A stretch of 64,000 bases of DNA from Rhizomicrobium electricum. GTDB taxonomy: Bacteria > Pseudomonadota > Alphaproteobacteria > Micropepsales > Micropepsaceae. Shown here piece after piece: positions 53,517 to 62,278 of this stretch (positions within the stretch are counted from its first letter, which is position 1; each line of letters starts with the position of its first letter). The stretch covers positions 124,001 through 188,000 of the forward strand of contig NZ_JAASQS010000002.1 in the NCBI RefSeq assembly GCF_011762045.1, given 5' to 3'. The notes under the pieces were generated by a model that did not search any database, was not told the origin of the DNA, and saw nothing but the letters and a program-made list of their open reading frames with translations. Both the position numbers and the translations under genes were made by a program.

Positions 53517-53846
53517 AAAACGGGCCCTTCAACGTCTTGAAGGGCCCGCACGCGGTAGGGATGGAGGCAAAAGCTAGGGCGCCGACATGGACCGCACTCA
53601 AGCGGCACATGACCGGTCACAGTCTGCTTTCCTCGAAGGGCATATGGTGCGCCCGAGTTGAGACACCGAACCCTCGCTATGTCTTTCGCGCTCTTGGCGG
53701 ATACAGAGGTCCGCGCGACTTCCTTCCGCCGTTGGTTTGCCAGCCACTCCCGTTGTCAAAAAACACGAATGACATGTGGGGAACGGAAGGAGAACTTTCA
53801 AGGGGTGCGACAAACGCTGCTTTGTTTGCAAGTACTCGCAATCGCA
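53517..53846 (-). ncRNA. Candidate structured RNA, copy B (inverted twin of 47168-47500)
   Basis: Reads in the minus direction and ends with the same 12-bp terminator stem. Compared with copy A there are about a dozen base differences and one single-base indel. The conserved hairpin has CA...TG where copy A has CG...CG. The terminator faces the S41 peptidase gene, so it also ends that gene's messages if it works both ways. Upstream similarity extends patchily to 53863 (ACGGATTTTGCG). Confidence 0.55.
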
Positions 53847-54004
53847 ACATGAACGGATTTTGCGGGCGCGAGCGATGTGCAACGCGAAGCCAGCGTCTGC
53901 CTGAGTTATCTTCCGTCCATGTGCGCGGGTGTTCGGAACCAGTCGCGGGAGAGGTATTAAGGTTAGTCGTGGGCGATAATCCGTAGACGGATTATTCTAC
54001 GAGA

Positions 54005-54320
54005 TGAGCCCTCCTTCCCGGCTTTGCCGGACTTCCCTCCGCGGTCTGAATGCCGATGGCATGAGCGTCGCGCCCGCGGGGGGCAGAAAAGGTGGTGCGA
54101 GCCGAAACGGCGCGCCCGCGGAGAGCAGAAAAGGGGAGCACACATTGCTAAGCTCTGCCCCCGCGCTCGGCGTTGACACCACCCCAAGGGAACCCCTTCC
54201 GCCTTACGGCGGGTTTCCCAACGGTCCATGTGCTGGTCGAAAAAGTTTTGCGCCCGCGGGGGCAGAGAAATGTGGCGTTCTCTGCTAAGTTCTGCGAACT
54301 GGGGACGCGCCGAAGGGGGC
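54005..54320. repeat. Cluster of CTGCCCCCGCG/GAAGGGG palindromic repeats
   Basis: Two minus-strand copies (54005-54088 and 54182-54268), a fragment at 54100-54135 and a plus-strand end CGAAGGGGGC at 54311-54320. The minus copies carry hairpins CCGGC-AAA-GCCGG and CCGCC-GTAA-GGCGG where the plus copies have other stems. Together with element B this fills 53509-54324, in which I see no gene. Confidence 0.65.
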
Positions 54321-54324
54321 AGCC

Positions 54325-54963
54325 GTGGCGTACGATCAGTTGGAGCAAAGCGCGGTGCGCCGTGCGGCTGATGGGGGGCTGGCGCTTGTCATGGCGCTGC
54401 TCGAAGCCGTCGCGTTCGCGGCCGTCATTGGCGCCCTCGTCTATCTCCTGCCGGGTAAACTCTCCGTCCTGGTGCTGAGCCTTTACGGACTGATCTGCAT
54501 CGGCTTACTGCAAGCCGCCGCGGTGCTGGTTCTGGCGATCATGGCCCTGCGCCTGCTGTTCACCGCCACGCTGCCGCGCGAGGATTGGCGGGCGGTGATG
54601 CTGTGCGGCGGCTTCCTGGCCGTGATCGCGCTTTGCAACGGCTATATCCTCGCACTCGGACATTTGTGGGGAAAGGATTTCGGGTTCGCGGTGAACGATA
54701 TCGTGATGACCCGCTTCTTCTCGGTCGACCAGCGCGCGTTCGATATCGTGGCGGCGGTTCTTGCCGTGCTGGGCGATTTCCTCGATCACGTCACCATGGC
54801 CGTGTTCCACCTCTCCCAGGCGCCGCTGGCGCACGCTCTCGGCGTGCTTTCCGCCTGGACCGCCCACGCCATACCGGCAGATGCCGTAACGCGGACCGGT
54901 GAGTTCGGACTGATCTCTGGGATCGTCTTCGCGGGATGGAGAGCAGTCGCGCGAGGCGGATGA
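54325..54963 (+). CDS. Polytopic membrane protein, unknown function
   Basis: 212 residues with about four membrane helices (about 25-45, 48-80, 92-112 and 138-160). GTG start; the ribosome site GAAGGGGG belongs to the preceding palindromic repeat. Contains DRLLSVDQ-like loop text MTRFFSVDQRAFDIVAA. No family recognised and no operon partner. Confidence 0.65.
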   Translation: MAYDQLEQSAVRRAADGGLALVMALLEAVAFAAVIGALVYLLPGKLSVLVLSLYGLICIGLLQAAAVLVLAIMALRLLFTATLPREDWRAVMLCGGFLAVIALCNGYILALGHLWGKDFGFAVNDIVMTRFFSVDQRAFDIVAAVLAVLGDFLDHVTMAVFHLSQAPLAHALGVLSAWTAHAIPADAVTRTGEFGLISGIVFAGWRAVARGG

Positions 54964-54974
54964 TGACGTTATCC

Positions 54975-55058
54975 TCTGCCCCCGCGAGCGTTTGCGGCGC
55001 GCGGTAGCGCGCCAGAAAACGCGAAGTGGGGGAAGTGGCGCGAAGCGCCGAAGGGGGC
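54975..55058 (+). repeat. CTGCCCCCGCG/GAAGGGGGC palindromic repeat, copy d
   Basis: CTCTGCCCCCGCGAGCG start, an inner GGCGCGC-GGTA-GCGCGCC hairpin, a second GGCGC-GAA-GCGCC hairpin, and end CGAAGGGGGC at 55049-55058. The end is followed within 6 bp by a GTG start. Confidence 0.7.
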
Positions 55059-55063
55059 CGGCC

Positions 55064-55528
55064 GTGGCGTATTGCCAACCGAAATCGCTGGGCCATGCGC
55101 GCGCAATGCGCAAGCAATTGACTCATGCCGAAATCATCTTGTGGTCACGATTACGCCGTGGCGAACAAGGCGGGTTCCGCTTCCGCAAGCAACATCCCAT
55201 CGGACCGTACATCGCGGATTTCGCCTGCAGCGCGGCCAAGCTTATTGTCGAAGTCGATGGCGAGACGCATGGATCCGATGAAGAGATCCGGCACGATCAG
55301 CGACGCGACGCGTATATGCGAACGCTTGGCTGGCGCGTATTCCGGGTGACCAACGAGGATGTCTACAAGCGGCTCGACGTTGTGCTCGACGGAATTGCGC
55401 GGATTCTGCAGGGCACGATGGAGCCGCCTCCGGTTCGGCGCGAGCGCTCACAGCGGAGGGAGAACGAGCCCCCTACCCCTGCTTACGCGCGGGTCTACGC
55501 TGTCGCTACCCGCTCCCCCACGGTCTGA
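55064..55528 (+). CDS. DUF559 (Vsr-like PD-(D/E)XK) endonuclease-domain protein
   Basis: 154 residues. LTHAEIILWSRLRRGEQGGFRFRKQHPIGPYIADFACSAAKLIVEVDGETH is the DUF559 signature, with likely metal residues Asp in ADFAC and Glu/Asp in VEVDG; YMRTLGWRVFRVTNEDVYKRLDVVLDGI follows. Related to very-short-patch repair nucleases, target unknown. Starts on GTG directly behind a palindromic repeat and ends in another. A longer in-frame start would lie within the repeat. Confidence 0.85.
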   Translation: MAYCQPKSLGHARAMRKQLTHAEIILWSRLRRGEQGGFRFRKQHPIGPYIADFACSAAKLIVEVDGETHGSDEEIRHDQRRDAYMRTLGWRVFRVTNEDVYKRLDVVLDGIARILQGTMEPPPVRRERSQRRENEPPTPAYARVYAVATRSPTV

Positions 55529-55585
55529 GTGCAGGTGACGAGAATTTTGCGCCCGCGGGGGCAGATAAGCACCCGCGGGGCAGAG
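55515..55585 (-). repeat. CTGCCCCCGCG palindromic repeat, copy e (partial)
   Basis: On the minus strand it reads CTGCCCCCGCGGGCGCAAAATTCTCGTCACC and AGACCGTGGGGG, nearly the same as 17019-17070. It overlaps the end of the DUF559 gene. Confidence 0.65.
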
Positions 55586-55587
55586 GG

Positions 55588-57906
55588 CTACACGTTCTCT
55601 TCGCTCTTTTCCGGCGGCGGAAGCTGTTTCGGCTTGGCGTCGTCGGTGATGAACTCGAACACCAGCTTGTCGGCATCGCGATCCAGGAGCACGCGGACGG
55701 TGCCGCCATTCTGCAGCTTGCCGAACAGAATCTCGTCGGCCAGCGGCTTCTTGATGTTGTCCTGGATGACGCGCGCCAGCGGCCGGGCGCCGAAGGCATC
55801 GTCGTAGCCCTTCTCGCCGAGCCAGCGGGTCGCTTCCGGCGTGAGATCGAAGGTCACGTCACGGTCGATCAACTGGGCTTCGAGTTCGAGCACGAACTTC
55901 TCGACCACACGGTCGATGGTCTGGCGGCCGAGCGCCGCAAACGCGATGGTCGCGTCGAGACGGTTGCGGAATTCCGGCGTAAACAGCTTCTTGATCGCCT
56001 CTTCGTCCTCGCCTTCGCGCTTGCCGCGGCCGAAACCGATGGCCTCCTTGGCGGCATCCGACGCGCCCGCGTTGGTGGTCATGATGAGGACAACGTTGCG
56101 GAAGTCGATCTTCTTGCCGTTATGGTCGGTGAGCTTGCCGTGATCCATCACCTGCAACAGGATGTTGAACAGGTCCTGATGCGCCTTCTCGATTTCGTCG
56201 AGCAACAGCACGCAATGCGGATGCTGGTCGACGCCATCGGTCAAGAGGCCGCCCTGGTCGAAACCGACATAACCCGGCGGCGCGCCGATCAACCGGCTGA
56301 CGGTGTGACGCTCCATGTATTCCGACATGTCGAAGCGCAAGAGTTCCACGCCGAGGATCGACGCGAGCTGCTTGGCGACTTCGGTCTTGCCGACGCCGGT
56401 AGGACCGGAGAACAGATAACAGCCGATCGGCTTATCCGGCGAACGCAAACCGGCACGCGCCAGCTTGATCGCGCTCGACAGCGCGGCAATCGCCTTGTCC
56501 TGACCGAACACGACGCGCTTGAGATCGTCTTCCAGGCTGCGCAGCGCCTCGGCATCGGTCTTCGACACCGACTTGGGAGGAATGCGCGCCATCTTGGCGA
56601 TAACCTCTTCCACCTCTTTGACGCCGATCTGCTTCTTGCGCTTGTGCTCGGGCAGCAGCATCTGAGAGGCGCCGACTTCGTCGATCACGTCGATGGCCTT
56701 GTCGGGCAGCTTGCGGTCGTTGATGTATTTCGCCGCCAACTCCACCGCCGCCTTGATCGCATCGGCGGTATAGCGGACCTTGTGATACTCCTCGAAATAC
56801 GGCTTGAGGCCCTTCAGAATCTTGATCGTGTCCGGAACGGTCGGCTCGGCGACGTCGATCTTCTGGAAGCGGCGGACCAGCGCGCGATCCTTTTCGAAAT
56901 ACTGGCGGTATTCCTTATAGGTCGTGGAACCGATGCAGCGCAGCGATCCGGCCTGCAGTGCGGGCTTCAAGAGGTTCGACGCGTCCATGGCGCCGCCGCT
57001 CGTTGCGCCGGCACCGATCACGGTGTGGATTTCGTCGATGAACAGGATCGCACCTGCAAGGCCTTCGAGTTCCTTGACGACCGACTTGAGCCGTTCCTCG
57101 AAATCGCCGCGATAGCGCGTGCCGGCGATCAGCGCGCCCATGTCGAGGGCATAGATCGTACACGGACGAAGGACTTCGGGCACCTCGCCTTTGACGATCT
57201 TGCGCGCCAGGCCTTCGGCGATGGCGGTCTTGCCGACGCCGGGATCGCCGACATAGAGCGGATTGTTCTTCTGACGGCGGCAAAGAATCTGGATGGTGCG
57301 TTCGACTTCGGCATCGCGGCCGATCAACGGATCGATGCGGCCCTGGCGCGCCTTGTCGTTGAGATTGACGCAATAGTTCTCGAGCGCGCCGCCGCCCTTC
57401 TGCGACGGACGGTCGGTCTCTTCCTCTTCCTCGTTGCCGCGCACGTTCTTCTGCTGGCTCATGCCGGGGCGCTTGGCGATGCCGTGGCTGATGTAGCTCA
57501 CCGCATCGAGCCGCGTCATGTTCTGCTCTTGCAGGAAGTAGACGGCGTGGCTCTCGCGCTCGGTGAACAAGGCGACCAGCACGTTCGCGCCCGTCACCTC
57601 TTCGCGGCCGGAATTCTGCACATGAAGAACCGCACGCTGCACGACGCGCTGGAAGCCGGTGGTCGGCTTGGCATCCTCGCCGTCCTCGATCACCAGCGTG
57701 AGCAGCTCGTCGTCGATATAGCGCAGCAGCGATTGGCGCAGCGCCTCGACATCGACATTGCACGCCTTCATCACCTGCGCCGCATCGGAATCGTCGGTCA
57801 GCGCAAGCAGGAGATGTTCAAGGGTTGCGTATTCGTGATGCCGGTCGGAGGCGAGCTTGATCGCGCGGTGTAGTGCCTGTTCGAGACTGCGGGACAATGA
57901 CGGCAA
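55588..57906 (-). CDS. clpA: ATP-dependent Clp protease ATP-binding subunit ClpA
   Basis: 772 residues. Unfoldase that feeds ClpP. N-domain double repeat (1-150), D1 with Walker [16 protein letters not shown], a short middle region without the ClpB coiled coil, D2 with Walker [16 protein letters not shown], and Walker [12 protein letters not shown]. Follows clpS by 3 bp. Normal length. A low-complexity, charged stretch near 150-175 separates the N-domain. Confidence 0.97.
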   Translation of the reverse strand: MPSLSRSLEQALHRAIKLASDRHHEYATLEHLLLALTDDSDAAQVMKACNVDVEALRQSLLRYIDDELLTLVIEDGEDAKPTTGFQRVVQRAVLHVQNSGREEVTGANVLVALFTERESHAVYFLQEQNMTRLDAVSYISHGIAKRPGMSQQKNVRGNEEEEETDRPSQKGGGALENYCVNLNDKARQGRIDPLIGRDAEVERTIQILCRRQKNNPLYVGDPGVGKTAIAEGLARKIVKGEVPEVLRPCTIYALDMGALIAGTRYRGDFEERLKSVVKELEGLAGAILFIDEIHTVIGAGATSGGAMDASNLLKPALQAGSLRCIGSTTYKEYRQYFEKDRALVRRFQKIDVAEPTVPDTIKILKGLKPYFEEYHKVRYTADAIKAAVELAAKYINDRKLPDKAIDVIDEVGASQMLLPEHKRKKQIGVKEVEEVIAKMARIPPKSVSKTDAEALRSLEDDLKRVVFGQDKAIAALSSAIKLARAGLRSPDKPIGCYLFSGPTGVGKTEVAKQLASILGVELLRFDMSEYMERHTVSRLIGAPPGYVGFDQGGLLTDGVDQHPHCVLLLDEIEKAHQDLFNILLQVMDHGKLTDHNGKKIDFRNVVLIMTTNAGASDAAKEAIGFGRGKREGEDEEAIKKLFTPEFRNRLDATIAFAALGRQTIDRVVEKFVLELEAQLIDRDVTFDLTPEATRWLGEKGYDDAFGARPLARVIQDNIKKPLADEILFGKLQNGGTVRVLLDRDADKLVFEFITDDAKPKQLPPPEKSEENV

Positions 57907-57909
57907 TGG

Positions 57910-58254
57910 CTATTCCTTTTCCATCGTGCACTGCAAAGGATGCTCGTGGCGGCGGGCGAATTCAATCACCTGCGCGACTTTTGTTTCGGCCACCTCGAAC
58001 GTGAAGACGCCGCAAACACCGACGCCATGCCGATGAACGTGCAGCATGATCTGGACCGCCTCTTCCCGGTTCTTGTTAAAAATGCGTTCCAGAATGTGAA
58101 CGACGAACTCCATCGGCGTGTAGTCGTCGTTGAGCAGCAGAACCTTGTAGAGCGACGGCTTCTTGGTTTTCGGCCGCGTTTTGGTAACGACGCCGGTCCC
58201 TGGTCCCGTGCCGTTGCCGTTGCCGTCCTGATTGTCGTCGCGTCCGTCTCTCAT
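57910..58254 (-). CDS. clpS: ClpS adaptor (N-end rule)
   Basis: 114 residues. [25 protein letters not shown] and [24 protein letters not shown] form the ClpS core that binds N-degrons and ClpA's N-domain. Asn and Asp of the pocket (LNDDYTPM) and the histidine HVHRHG are present. N-terminal 30 residues are a Gly/Thr/Asn-rich flexible tail. Operon clpS-clpA. Confidence 0.97.
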   Translation of the reverse strand: MRDGRDDNQDGNGNGTGPGTGVVTKTRPKTKKPSLYKVLLLNDDYTPMEFVVHILERIFNKNREEAVQIMLHVHRHGVGVCGVFTFEVAETKVAQVIEFARRHEHPLQCTMEKE

Positions 58255-58710
58255 GAGCCGCTCTTGCTGCCGAATATTATAAAGGGATTAACCAGCGATT
58301 TCGCAACTGGTCTTAAGCGCCAGGGTTTACGTTTCGGGGATTTAAATCCGTTCCGCAGCGATGTTGCCGCTGCTGCCCATCAAAACGCGCGGCTGCCCGT
58401 CCGGCAATAGCGGCAAAGCACATACACGTTTTCCCTGAGGCACCAGCCGCCGGCGGCCCTGGCCGCGAAGCAGTGCTTAGCGACTCATTGTGCATCGCAA
58501 TACCCATGTTGTGCAACGCAGAATCGCTCCGGGCCGATGTGGCCGGCGGATGCCCCAAGAGCTTCCATTCGCCACACACGCCCCATTTGAGAAATTCGCG
58601 TTAAGGGCCGGGAAGCAAATGCTGAAATCCCGAACTTGACTTGCAGAAGTCGCAACTATTTGGTCCTATTGTGATAAGCGAGGGACCCACGAGTGCTTGG
58701 GGCTGAGTGC
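58255..58710. other. Intergenic region between clpS and the D,D-carboxypeptidase
   Basis: 456 bp without a supported gene. It must hold both divergent promoters. A TTGACT at 58637 is a possible -35 element for the plus-strand gene, but no well-spaced -10 is obvious. A minus-strand frame at 58313-58579 has no recognisable domain and is not called. Confidence 0.5.
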
Positions 58711-60336
58711 ATGACTGAACCATTGCGGTGCCGGAGGCGTGTCGGGCTCGTCGGAGTCCTGGCACTGCTGACCTCCTTGGCCATCGCCTTCGCGACACCG
58801 GCCGATGCGCGCCGCCACAAGGTGGTGCGCCATTCCGGTCGCGCGGTCGCGTCGAGCCCGACCGATCCCTCGAAAGATGCCGCCCTCATCATCGACGGCA
58901 CGACCGGCAAGGTCCTCTACGCCCGCAATCATCTGCAGGAGCGTCATCCGGCGTCCCTGACCAAGATGATGACGCTGTATCTCCTGTTCGACGCGATGAA
59001 GCGCGGACAGGTGAACCTCAACACCACGATCCCGATTTCCGCGCACGCTGCCGCGCAGAAGCCGACCAACCTGCATCTGCGCAACGGCGACCAGATCACC
59101 GTGGACATCGCCATCAAGGCGCTGGTGATCCGCTCGGCCAACGACGTCGCCGCGGCGGTTGCCGAATATCTCGGCGGCACCGAAGGCCATTTCGCCGAAC
59201 TGATGACCGCCAAGGCGCGGGCGCTCGGCATGCGCAACACGTTCTACCATAACGCGTCCGGCCTGCCCGACGATCTGCAGATCACCACGGCGGAGGATCT
59301 CAGCGTTCTGGCGCGCCACCTCGCCTACGATTTCCCGCAGTATTATCACTATTTCGCGACGCCCTCGTTCAGCTTCCGCGGCGTGGAATATCCCACCCAC
59401 GACAACCTGATCGGACGCTATCGCGGCGCCGACGGCATCAAGACCGGCTATACCGGCGCCTCGGGCTTCAACCTGGTTTCGAGCGTCGTGCGCGACAACG
59501 CCCACATCATCGGTGTGGTCATGGGCGGACGCACGGCGGTCAAGCGCGATCGCGAGATGATGCGGCTGCTCGACCTCGCCTTCAACGCCGCCCGGAACGA
59601 CAACAAGCTGGTGGCCCGAGCCCAGGTGCCGTGGCAGGTGGCGCTCAACACTGCGCCCAATCCGGCGCTCGCCAATTCCGGCTCGTATATCGCGTTGCCG
59701 GGTGGGCCGTCCGAAGGCGACGACGAAGACACTGCCGAACGTCGCGCCGACGCCGAAGAGATCGACGACACGCGTCCGACGCCGCCGCCGCCTTCACTGC
59801 CGAAACCGCAGGGCAAGTCGCCAGTGGTTGCGGCTCTGGCGCTGCCGAAAGCACCCATTCCGACGCCGGCACCGAGCCAGCCGCGGACGATCCCGACCAC
59901 GACGCAGCGCCCGTCCACGGTGGCGATGCTGCCGCCAGCCCCGCGCCCCAATCCCTCGCCGATTCCGTCGGCCGCGCCGCGGACTCAGGTCGCCAGCGCC
60001 GCTCCCAAGCCCGCCATGCGCCCGGTGATTCTGGGCGAAGGCGATGTCGGCGACAGCGGCTCGCTGCGCCAGACCCTCGGCCTGCACGACTGGACCATCC
60101 AGATCGGCGCCTTCGCCGATCTGAACCTCGCCCGCGCCCAGCTCGCCGCCTACGCGGAAAAGGCCATGGACGTGCTCGGACAGGCTCAGCGCATCGTGGT
60201 GCCGTTCCAGTCGGTCGACGGTCACACCCTGTACCGCGCCCGTTTCGGCCCCTTCGCCGAACGGGAAGCCCGCCAGATCTGCGCCCGCCTTACGGAACGC
60301 GGCCAGACCTGCTTCGCCGCGATTTCCAGCCGCTAA
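58711..60336 (+). CDS. D-alanyl-D-alanine carboxypeptidase (S11) with C-terminal SPOR domain
   Basis: 541 residues. Signal peptide, then PBP5-type domain: SLTKMMT (catalytic Ser, Lys), SANDVAAA (SxN), GIKTGYTGASG (KTG). A long Pro/Ala/Thr linker (about 330-460) leads to a SPOR domain (WTIQIGAFADLNLARAQL ... YRARFGPFAEREARQ). It trims peptidoglycan pentapeptides and the SPOR domain would target it to septal glycan. A GTG six codons upstream is an alternative start. Confidence 0.94.
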   Translation: MTEPLRCRRRVGLVGVLALLTSLAIAFATPADARRHKVVRHSGRAVASSPTDPSKDAALIIDGTTGKVLYARNHLQERHPASLTKMMTLYLLFDAMKRGQVNLNTTIPISAHAAAQKPTNLHLRNGDQITVDIAIKALVIRSANDVAAAVAEYLGGTEGHFAELMTAKARALGMRNTFYHNASGLPDDLQITTAEDLSVLARHLAYDFPQYYHYFATPSFSFRGVEYPTHDNLIGRYRGADGIKTGYTGASGFNLVSSVVRDNAHIIGVVMGGRTAVKRDREMMRLLDLAFNAARNDNKLVARAQVPWQVALNTAPNPALANSGSYIALPGGPSEGDDEDTAERRADAEEIDDTRPTPPPPSLPKPQGKSPVVAALALPKAPIPTPAPSQPRTIPTTTQRPSTVAMLPPAPRPNPSPIPSAAPRTQVASAAPKPAMRPVILGEGDVGDSGSLRQTLGLHDWTIQIGAFADLNLARAQLAAYAEKAMDVLGQAQRIVVPFQSVDGHTLYRARFGPFAEREARQICARLTERGQTCFAAISSR

Positions 60337-60354
60337 CCCTCCGATTTTGGAGGT

Positions 60355-60406
60355 GTGTCAAGCACGCTTGACACGTGCGCCCACTTATGTCATGTTTGCT
60401 TGACAT
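60355..60406. promoter_or_regulatory. Two operator palindromes upstream of the CPBP-XRE operon
   Basis: GTGTCAAG-CACG-CTTGACAC (60355-60374) is a perfect inverted repeat. ATGTCATG-TTTG-CTTGACAT (60387-60406) is a second copy with one mismatch. Centres are 32 bp apart, about three turns of DNA. Each contains TTGACA. The XRE repressor at 61673 is the likely ligand. Confidence 0.65.
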
Positions 60407-60429
60407 TTGGACAAGGGTACACGACAGAC

Positions 60430-61212
60430 ATGAGCGATCTGGGCCGCCTCGAAGCAAAACCGCAAATCCGCCTGCGCGACACCGTCTCGGCCTTCCTGAC
60501 CTGGATTGCCGCCGACGCCGTGGCGGGCCTCGCCATTCTCGCGGCCGCCTTTGTGGTGATGCGCAAGAACGGTCACCTCACGCCCCAACAGATCGTGGAG
60601 ATCCTGCCCGGCGATTTCACGTTCGTGGTCACCTCCACCACGGTGGCCGCGGTGGTCGCTCTCTCGGTCCTGTGGCGCTACACCAAACGCATCCATCCGA
60701 ATTCCTTCGCCGCTTACCTGCCGGCCGTTCCGGGCCGTGTGCTGATGTGGGCTGCGCTGAGTGGCATCGCCGTGATGGTGATCGAATTCACCATCGAAAA
60801 CGGTCTCAAGCTCGGGCTCGGCATCTCCTTGCCGATTTCGGTGACGGAACAGGCGATCAATCCCAAAAGCTGGATTCAACTCGCCGTTGGAATCGTCTGC
60901 CTGAGCGTCATCGTTCCGTTCTTCGAAGAAGTGCTGTTCCGCGGCTATCTGTTCGGATGGCTGCGGCGCGTAATGCCGCTGTGGCCGGCGATCCTCGTCA
61001 GTGCGGCGGTGTTCGCAGCGGTCCACGGACTGTATGTCGCCCGCGGCGGCTTCTCGGGCTGGTTCGGCACTGTCGAGATTTTCGGGATCGGCATCCTGTT
61101 GGCATGGTGGGTCGCCCGCACGGGCTCACTGCGACCGTCCTATGCCGCGCACGCCGTGATCAATGCGGTGTCATTCGCACTCGGCTTTTTCCTGCCCGCC
61201 TTTTATCCTTGA
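60430..61212 (+). CDS. CPBP-family intramembrane glutamic endopeptidase
   Basis: 260 residues, about eight membrane helices. CPBP/ABI motifs: FFEEVLFRGYLFG (EExxxR), FAAVHGLY (His) and HAVINAVSF. Relatives process prenylated proteins or give bacteriocin self-immunity. First gene of an operon with a small membrane protein and an XRE regulator, behind two operators. The substrate is unknown. Confidence 0.88.
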   Translation: MSDLGRLEAKPQIRLRDTVSAFLTWIAADAVAGLAILAAAFVVMRKNGHLTPQQIVEILPGDFTFVVTSTTVAAVVALSVLWRYTKRIHPNSFAAYLPAVPGRVLMWAALSGIAVMVIEFTIENGLKLGLGISLPISVTEQAINPKSWIQLAVGIVCLSVIVPFFEEVLFRGYLFGWLRRVMPLWPAILVSAAVFAAVHGLYVARGGFSGWFGTVEIFGIGILLAWWVARTGSLRPSYAAHAVINAVSFALGFFLPAFYP

Positions 61213-61250
61213 ACCGGCCGTCGGCCCTGTTGTCAGAAAGGAACTCTGCC

Positions 61251-61676
61251 ATGCGGTATTCCAAAGCAGGCTTTTGGGGGCGTCAGATTGCGGCCATGGG
61301 CGTGATGGCGCTCGGTCTCGTCGTCATCGTGCTGGTCCCGCCTCATGGACCGTCCATCCCGAAGGCCATCGCCCTTTCCGTGCTGACGGTCTGCTGTGTC
61401 GGCCTGACGCTGACGTGCTATCGCAACGCCGATGAGGTCATCATTCACCAGCACAAGACGGCGTGGTTCTGGGGATCGATGACGGCGCTGGGCGCAATCG
61501 TGCCGCTGGTGATCGCGGTGACATGGCACCTGTTCGACATCAACGGCTTGTTGCCGTTCGTCCACCCGACACCGGAGGAGTACTTCGTCAACGGCGTCCT
61601 CAGCGTGTTGTTGCTGCAATTGATCGGCTATGCGGTATTCCGCTTCGTCGGCAAATTCCGGAACGGTGCGCTGTGA
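61251..61676 (+). CDS. Four-helix membrane protein, unknown function
   Basis: 141 residues with four membrane helices (about 12-30, 38-55, 72-92, 112-130) and short polar loops. Membrane proteins of this size preceding a YozG-like XRE regulator are common (DUF2178-like). Its stop overlaps the GTG of the regulator (GTGA), so both are made together. Starts behind AGAAAGGAACT. Confidence 0.8.
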   Translation: MRYSKAGFWGRQIAAMGVMALGLVVIVLVPPHGPSIPKAIALSVLTVCCVGLTLTCYRNADEVIIHQHKTAWFWGSMTALGAIVPLVIAVTWHLFDINGLLPFVHPTPEEYFVNGVLSVLLLQLIGYAVFRFVGKFRNGAL

Positions 61677-61873
61677 AAAACCGATTGCGCGTCCTGCGGG
61701 CCGAACGCGGCTGGAGCCAAGCCGATCTTGCCGAACGTCTCGGCGTCGCGCGCCAGAGCGTCAACGCCATCGAGACCGGCAAGTTCGATCCGTCGCTGCC
61801 GCTGGCCTTCCGCATCGGCCGTCTGTTCGGTCTCAAAGTGGAAGACGTTTTCGAAGACGAAGGCGATCAGTAA
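61673..61873 (+). CDS. Small XRE-family transcriptional regulator
   Basis: 66 residues, only a Cro/C1 helix-turn-helix: LRVLRAERGWSQADLAERLGVARQSVNAIETGKFDPSLPLAFRIGRLFGLKVEDVF. YozG/PlcR-like short regulators of this type repress their own operon. GTG start overlapping the membrane protein stop. Overlaps the convergent DUF6165 gene by 7 bp. Confidence 0.94.
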   Translation: MKNRLRVLRAERGWSQADLAERLGVARQSVNAIETGKFDPSLPLAFRIGRLFGLKVEDVFEDEGDQ

Positions 61874-62244
61874 GGCGCGTAGGATTTCACTTCGGTGAGG
61901 GCGCTGCCCGCGGCGTCGTTTATCTGCTGCTTCAGGGCGCAGCGCCGGTCGTTGTGGCGATAGACCGAACGCGCCAGCTCGATGAAGCGCGGGCCGAAAT
62001 CCCCGACCCGCTCAAGATCGCGAAGGTCGTCTTCCACCTGCCACAGCTCGGCGTTGACCGCCTTCAAGGCCGCCCGCAACGGCACAAGCCCCGGTATCGG
62101 CGCTGCGGCCGCGAGCGCCGCGCTGAGCTTTTCGTGTTCCAGCCGCACCGGGCCGAGCTTCGCAGGATCTGCGATCTTCTCGAGCTTCAGTTCCAGAATG
62201 GTCACCCGGTCGATCACTTCTCCCGGCGCAGTCTCGATCAGCAT
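61867..62244 (-). CDS. DUF6165-family protein
   Basis: 125 residues. APGEVIDRVTILELKLEKI, AVNAELWQVEDDLRDLE, FIELARSVYRHNDRRCALKQQINDAAGS and VKSYAPY are the conserved blocks of this family. All-helical, soluble. Related proteins occur near tetratricopeptide and glycosyltransferase genes, but function is unknown. Located 34 bp downstream of putA on the same strand. Confidence 0.8.
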   Translation of the reverse strand: MLIETAPGEVIDRVTILELKLEKIADPAKLGPVRLEHEKLSAALAAAAPIPGLVPLRAALKAVNAELWQVEDDLRDLERVGDFGPRFIELARSVYRHNDRRCALKQQINDAAGSALTEVKSYAPY

Positions 62245-62278
62245 GGTACGGCCTTTCCCGGCCGCACTATCCCATGCT

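Noticed and set aside
47168-53846. Reading frame SSKGIWCARVETPNPRY shared by both inverted elements (opposite the terminator direction)
   Set aside because: Differences between copies change residues freely and a single-base indel shifts the frame, which does not look like coding selection; the frame also reads through the terminator stem.
56122-57873. 583-residue plus-strand frame opposite clpA
   Set aside because: Shadow of clpA; no recognisable protein features.
58313-58579. 88-residue minus-strand frame between clpS and the carboxypeptidase
   Set aside because: No ribosome site, domain or signal peptide; likely chance frame in the promoter region.
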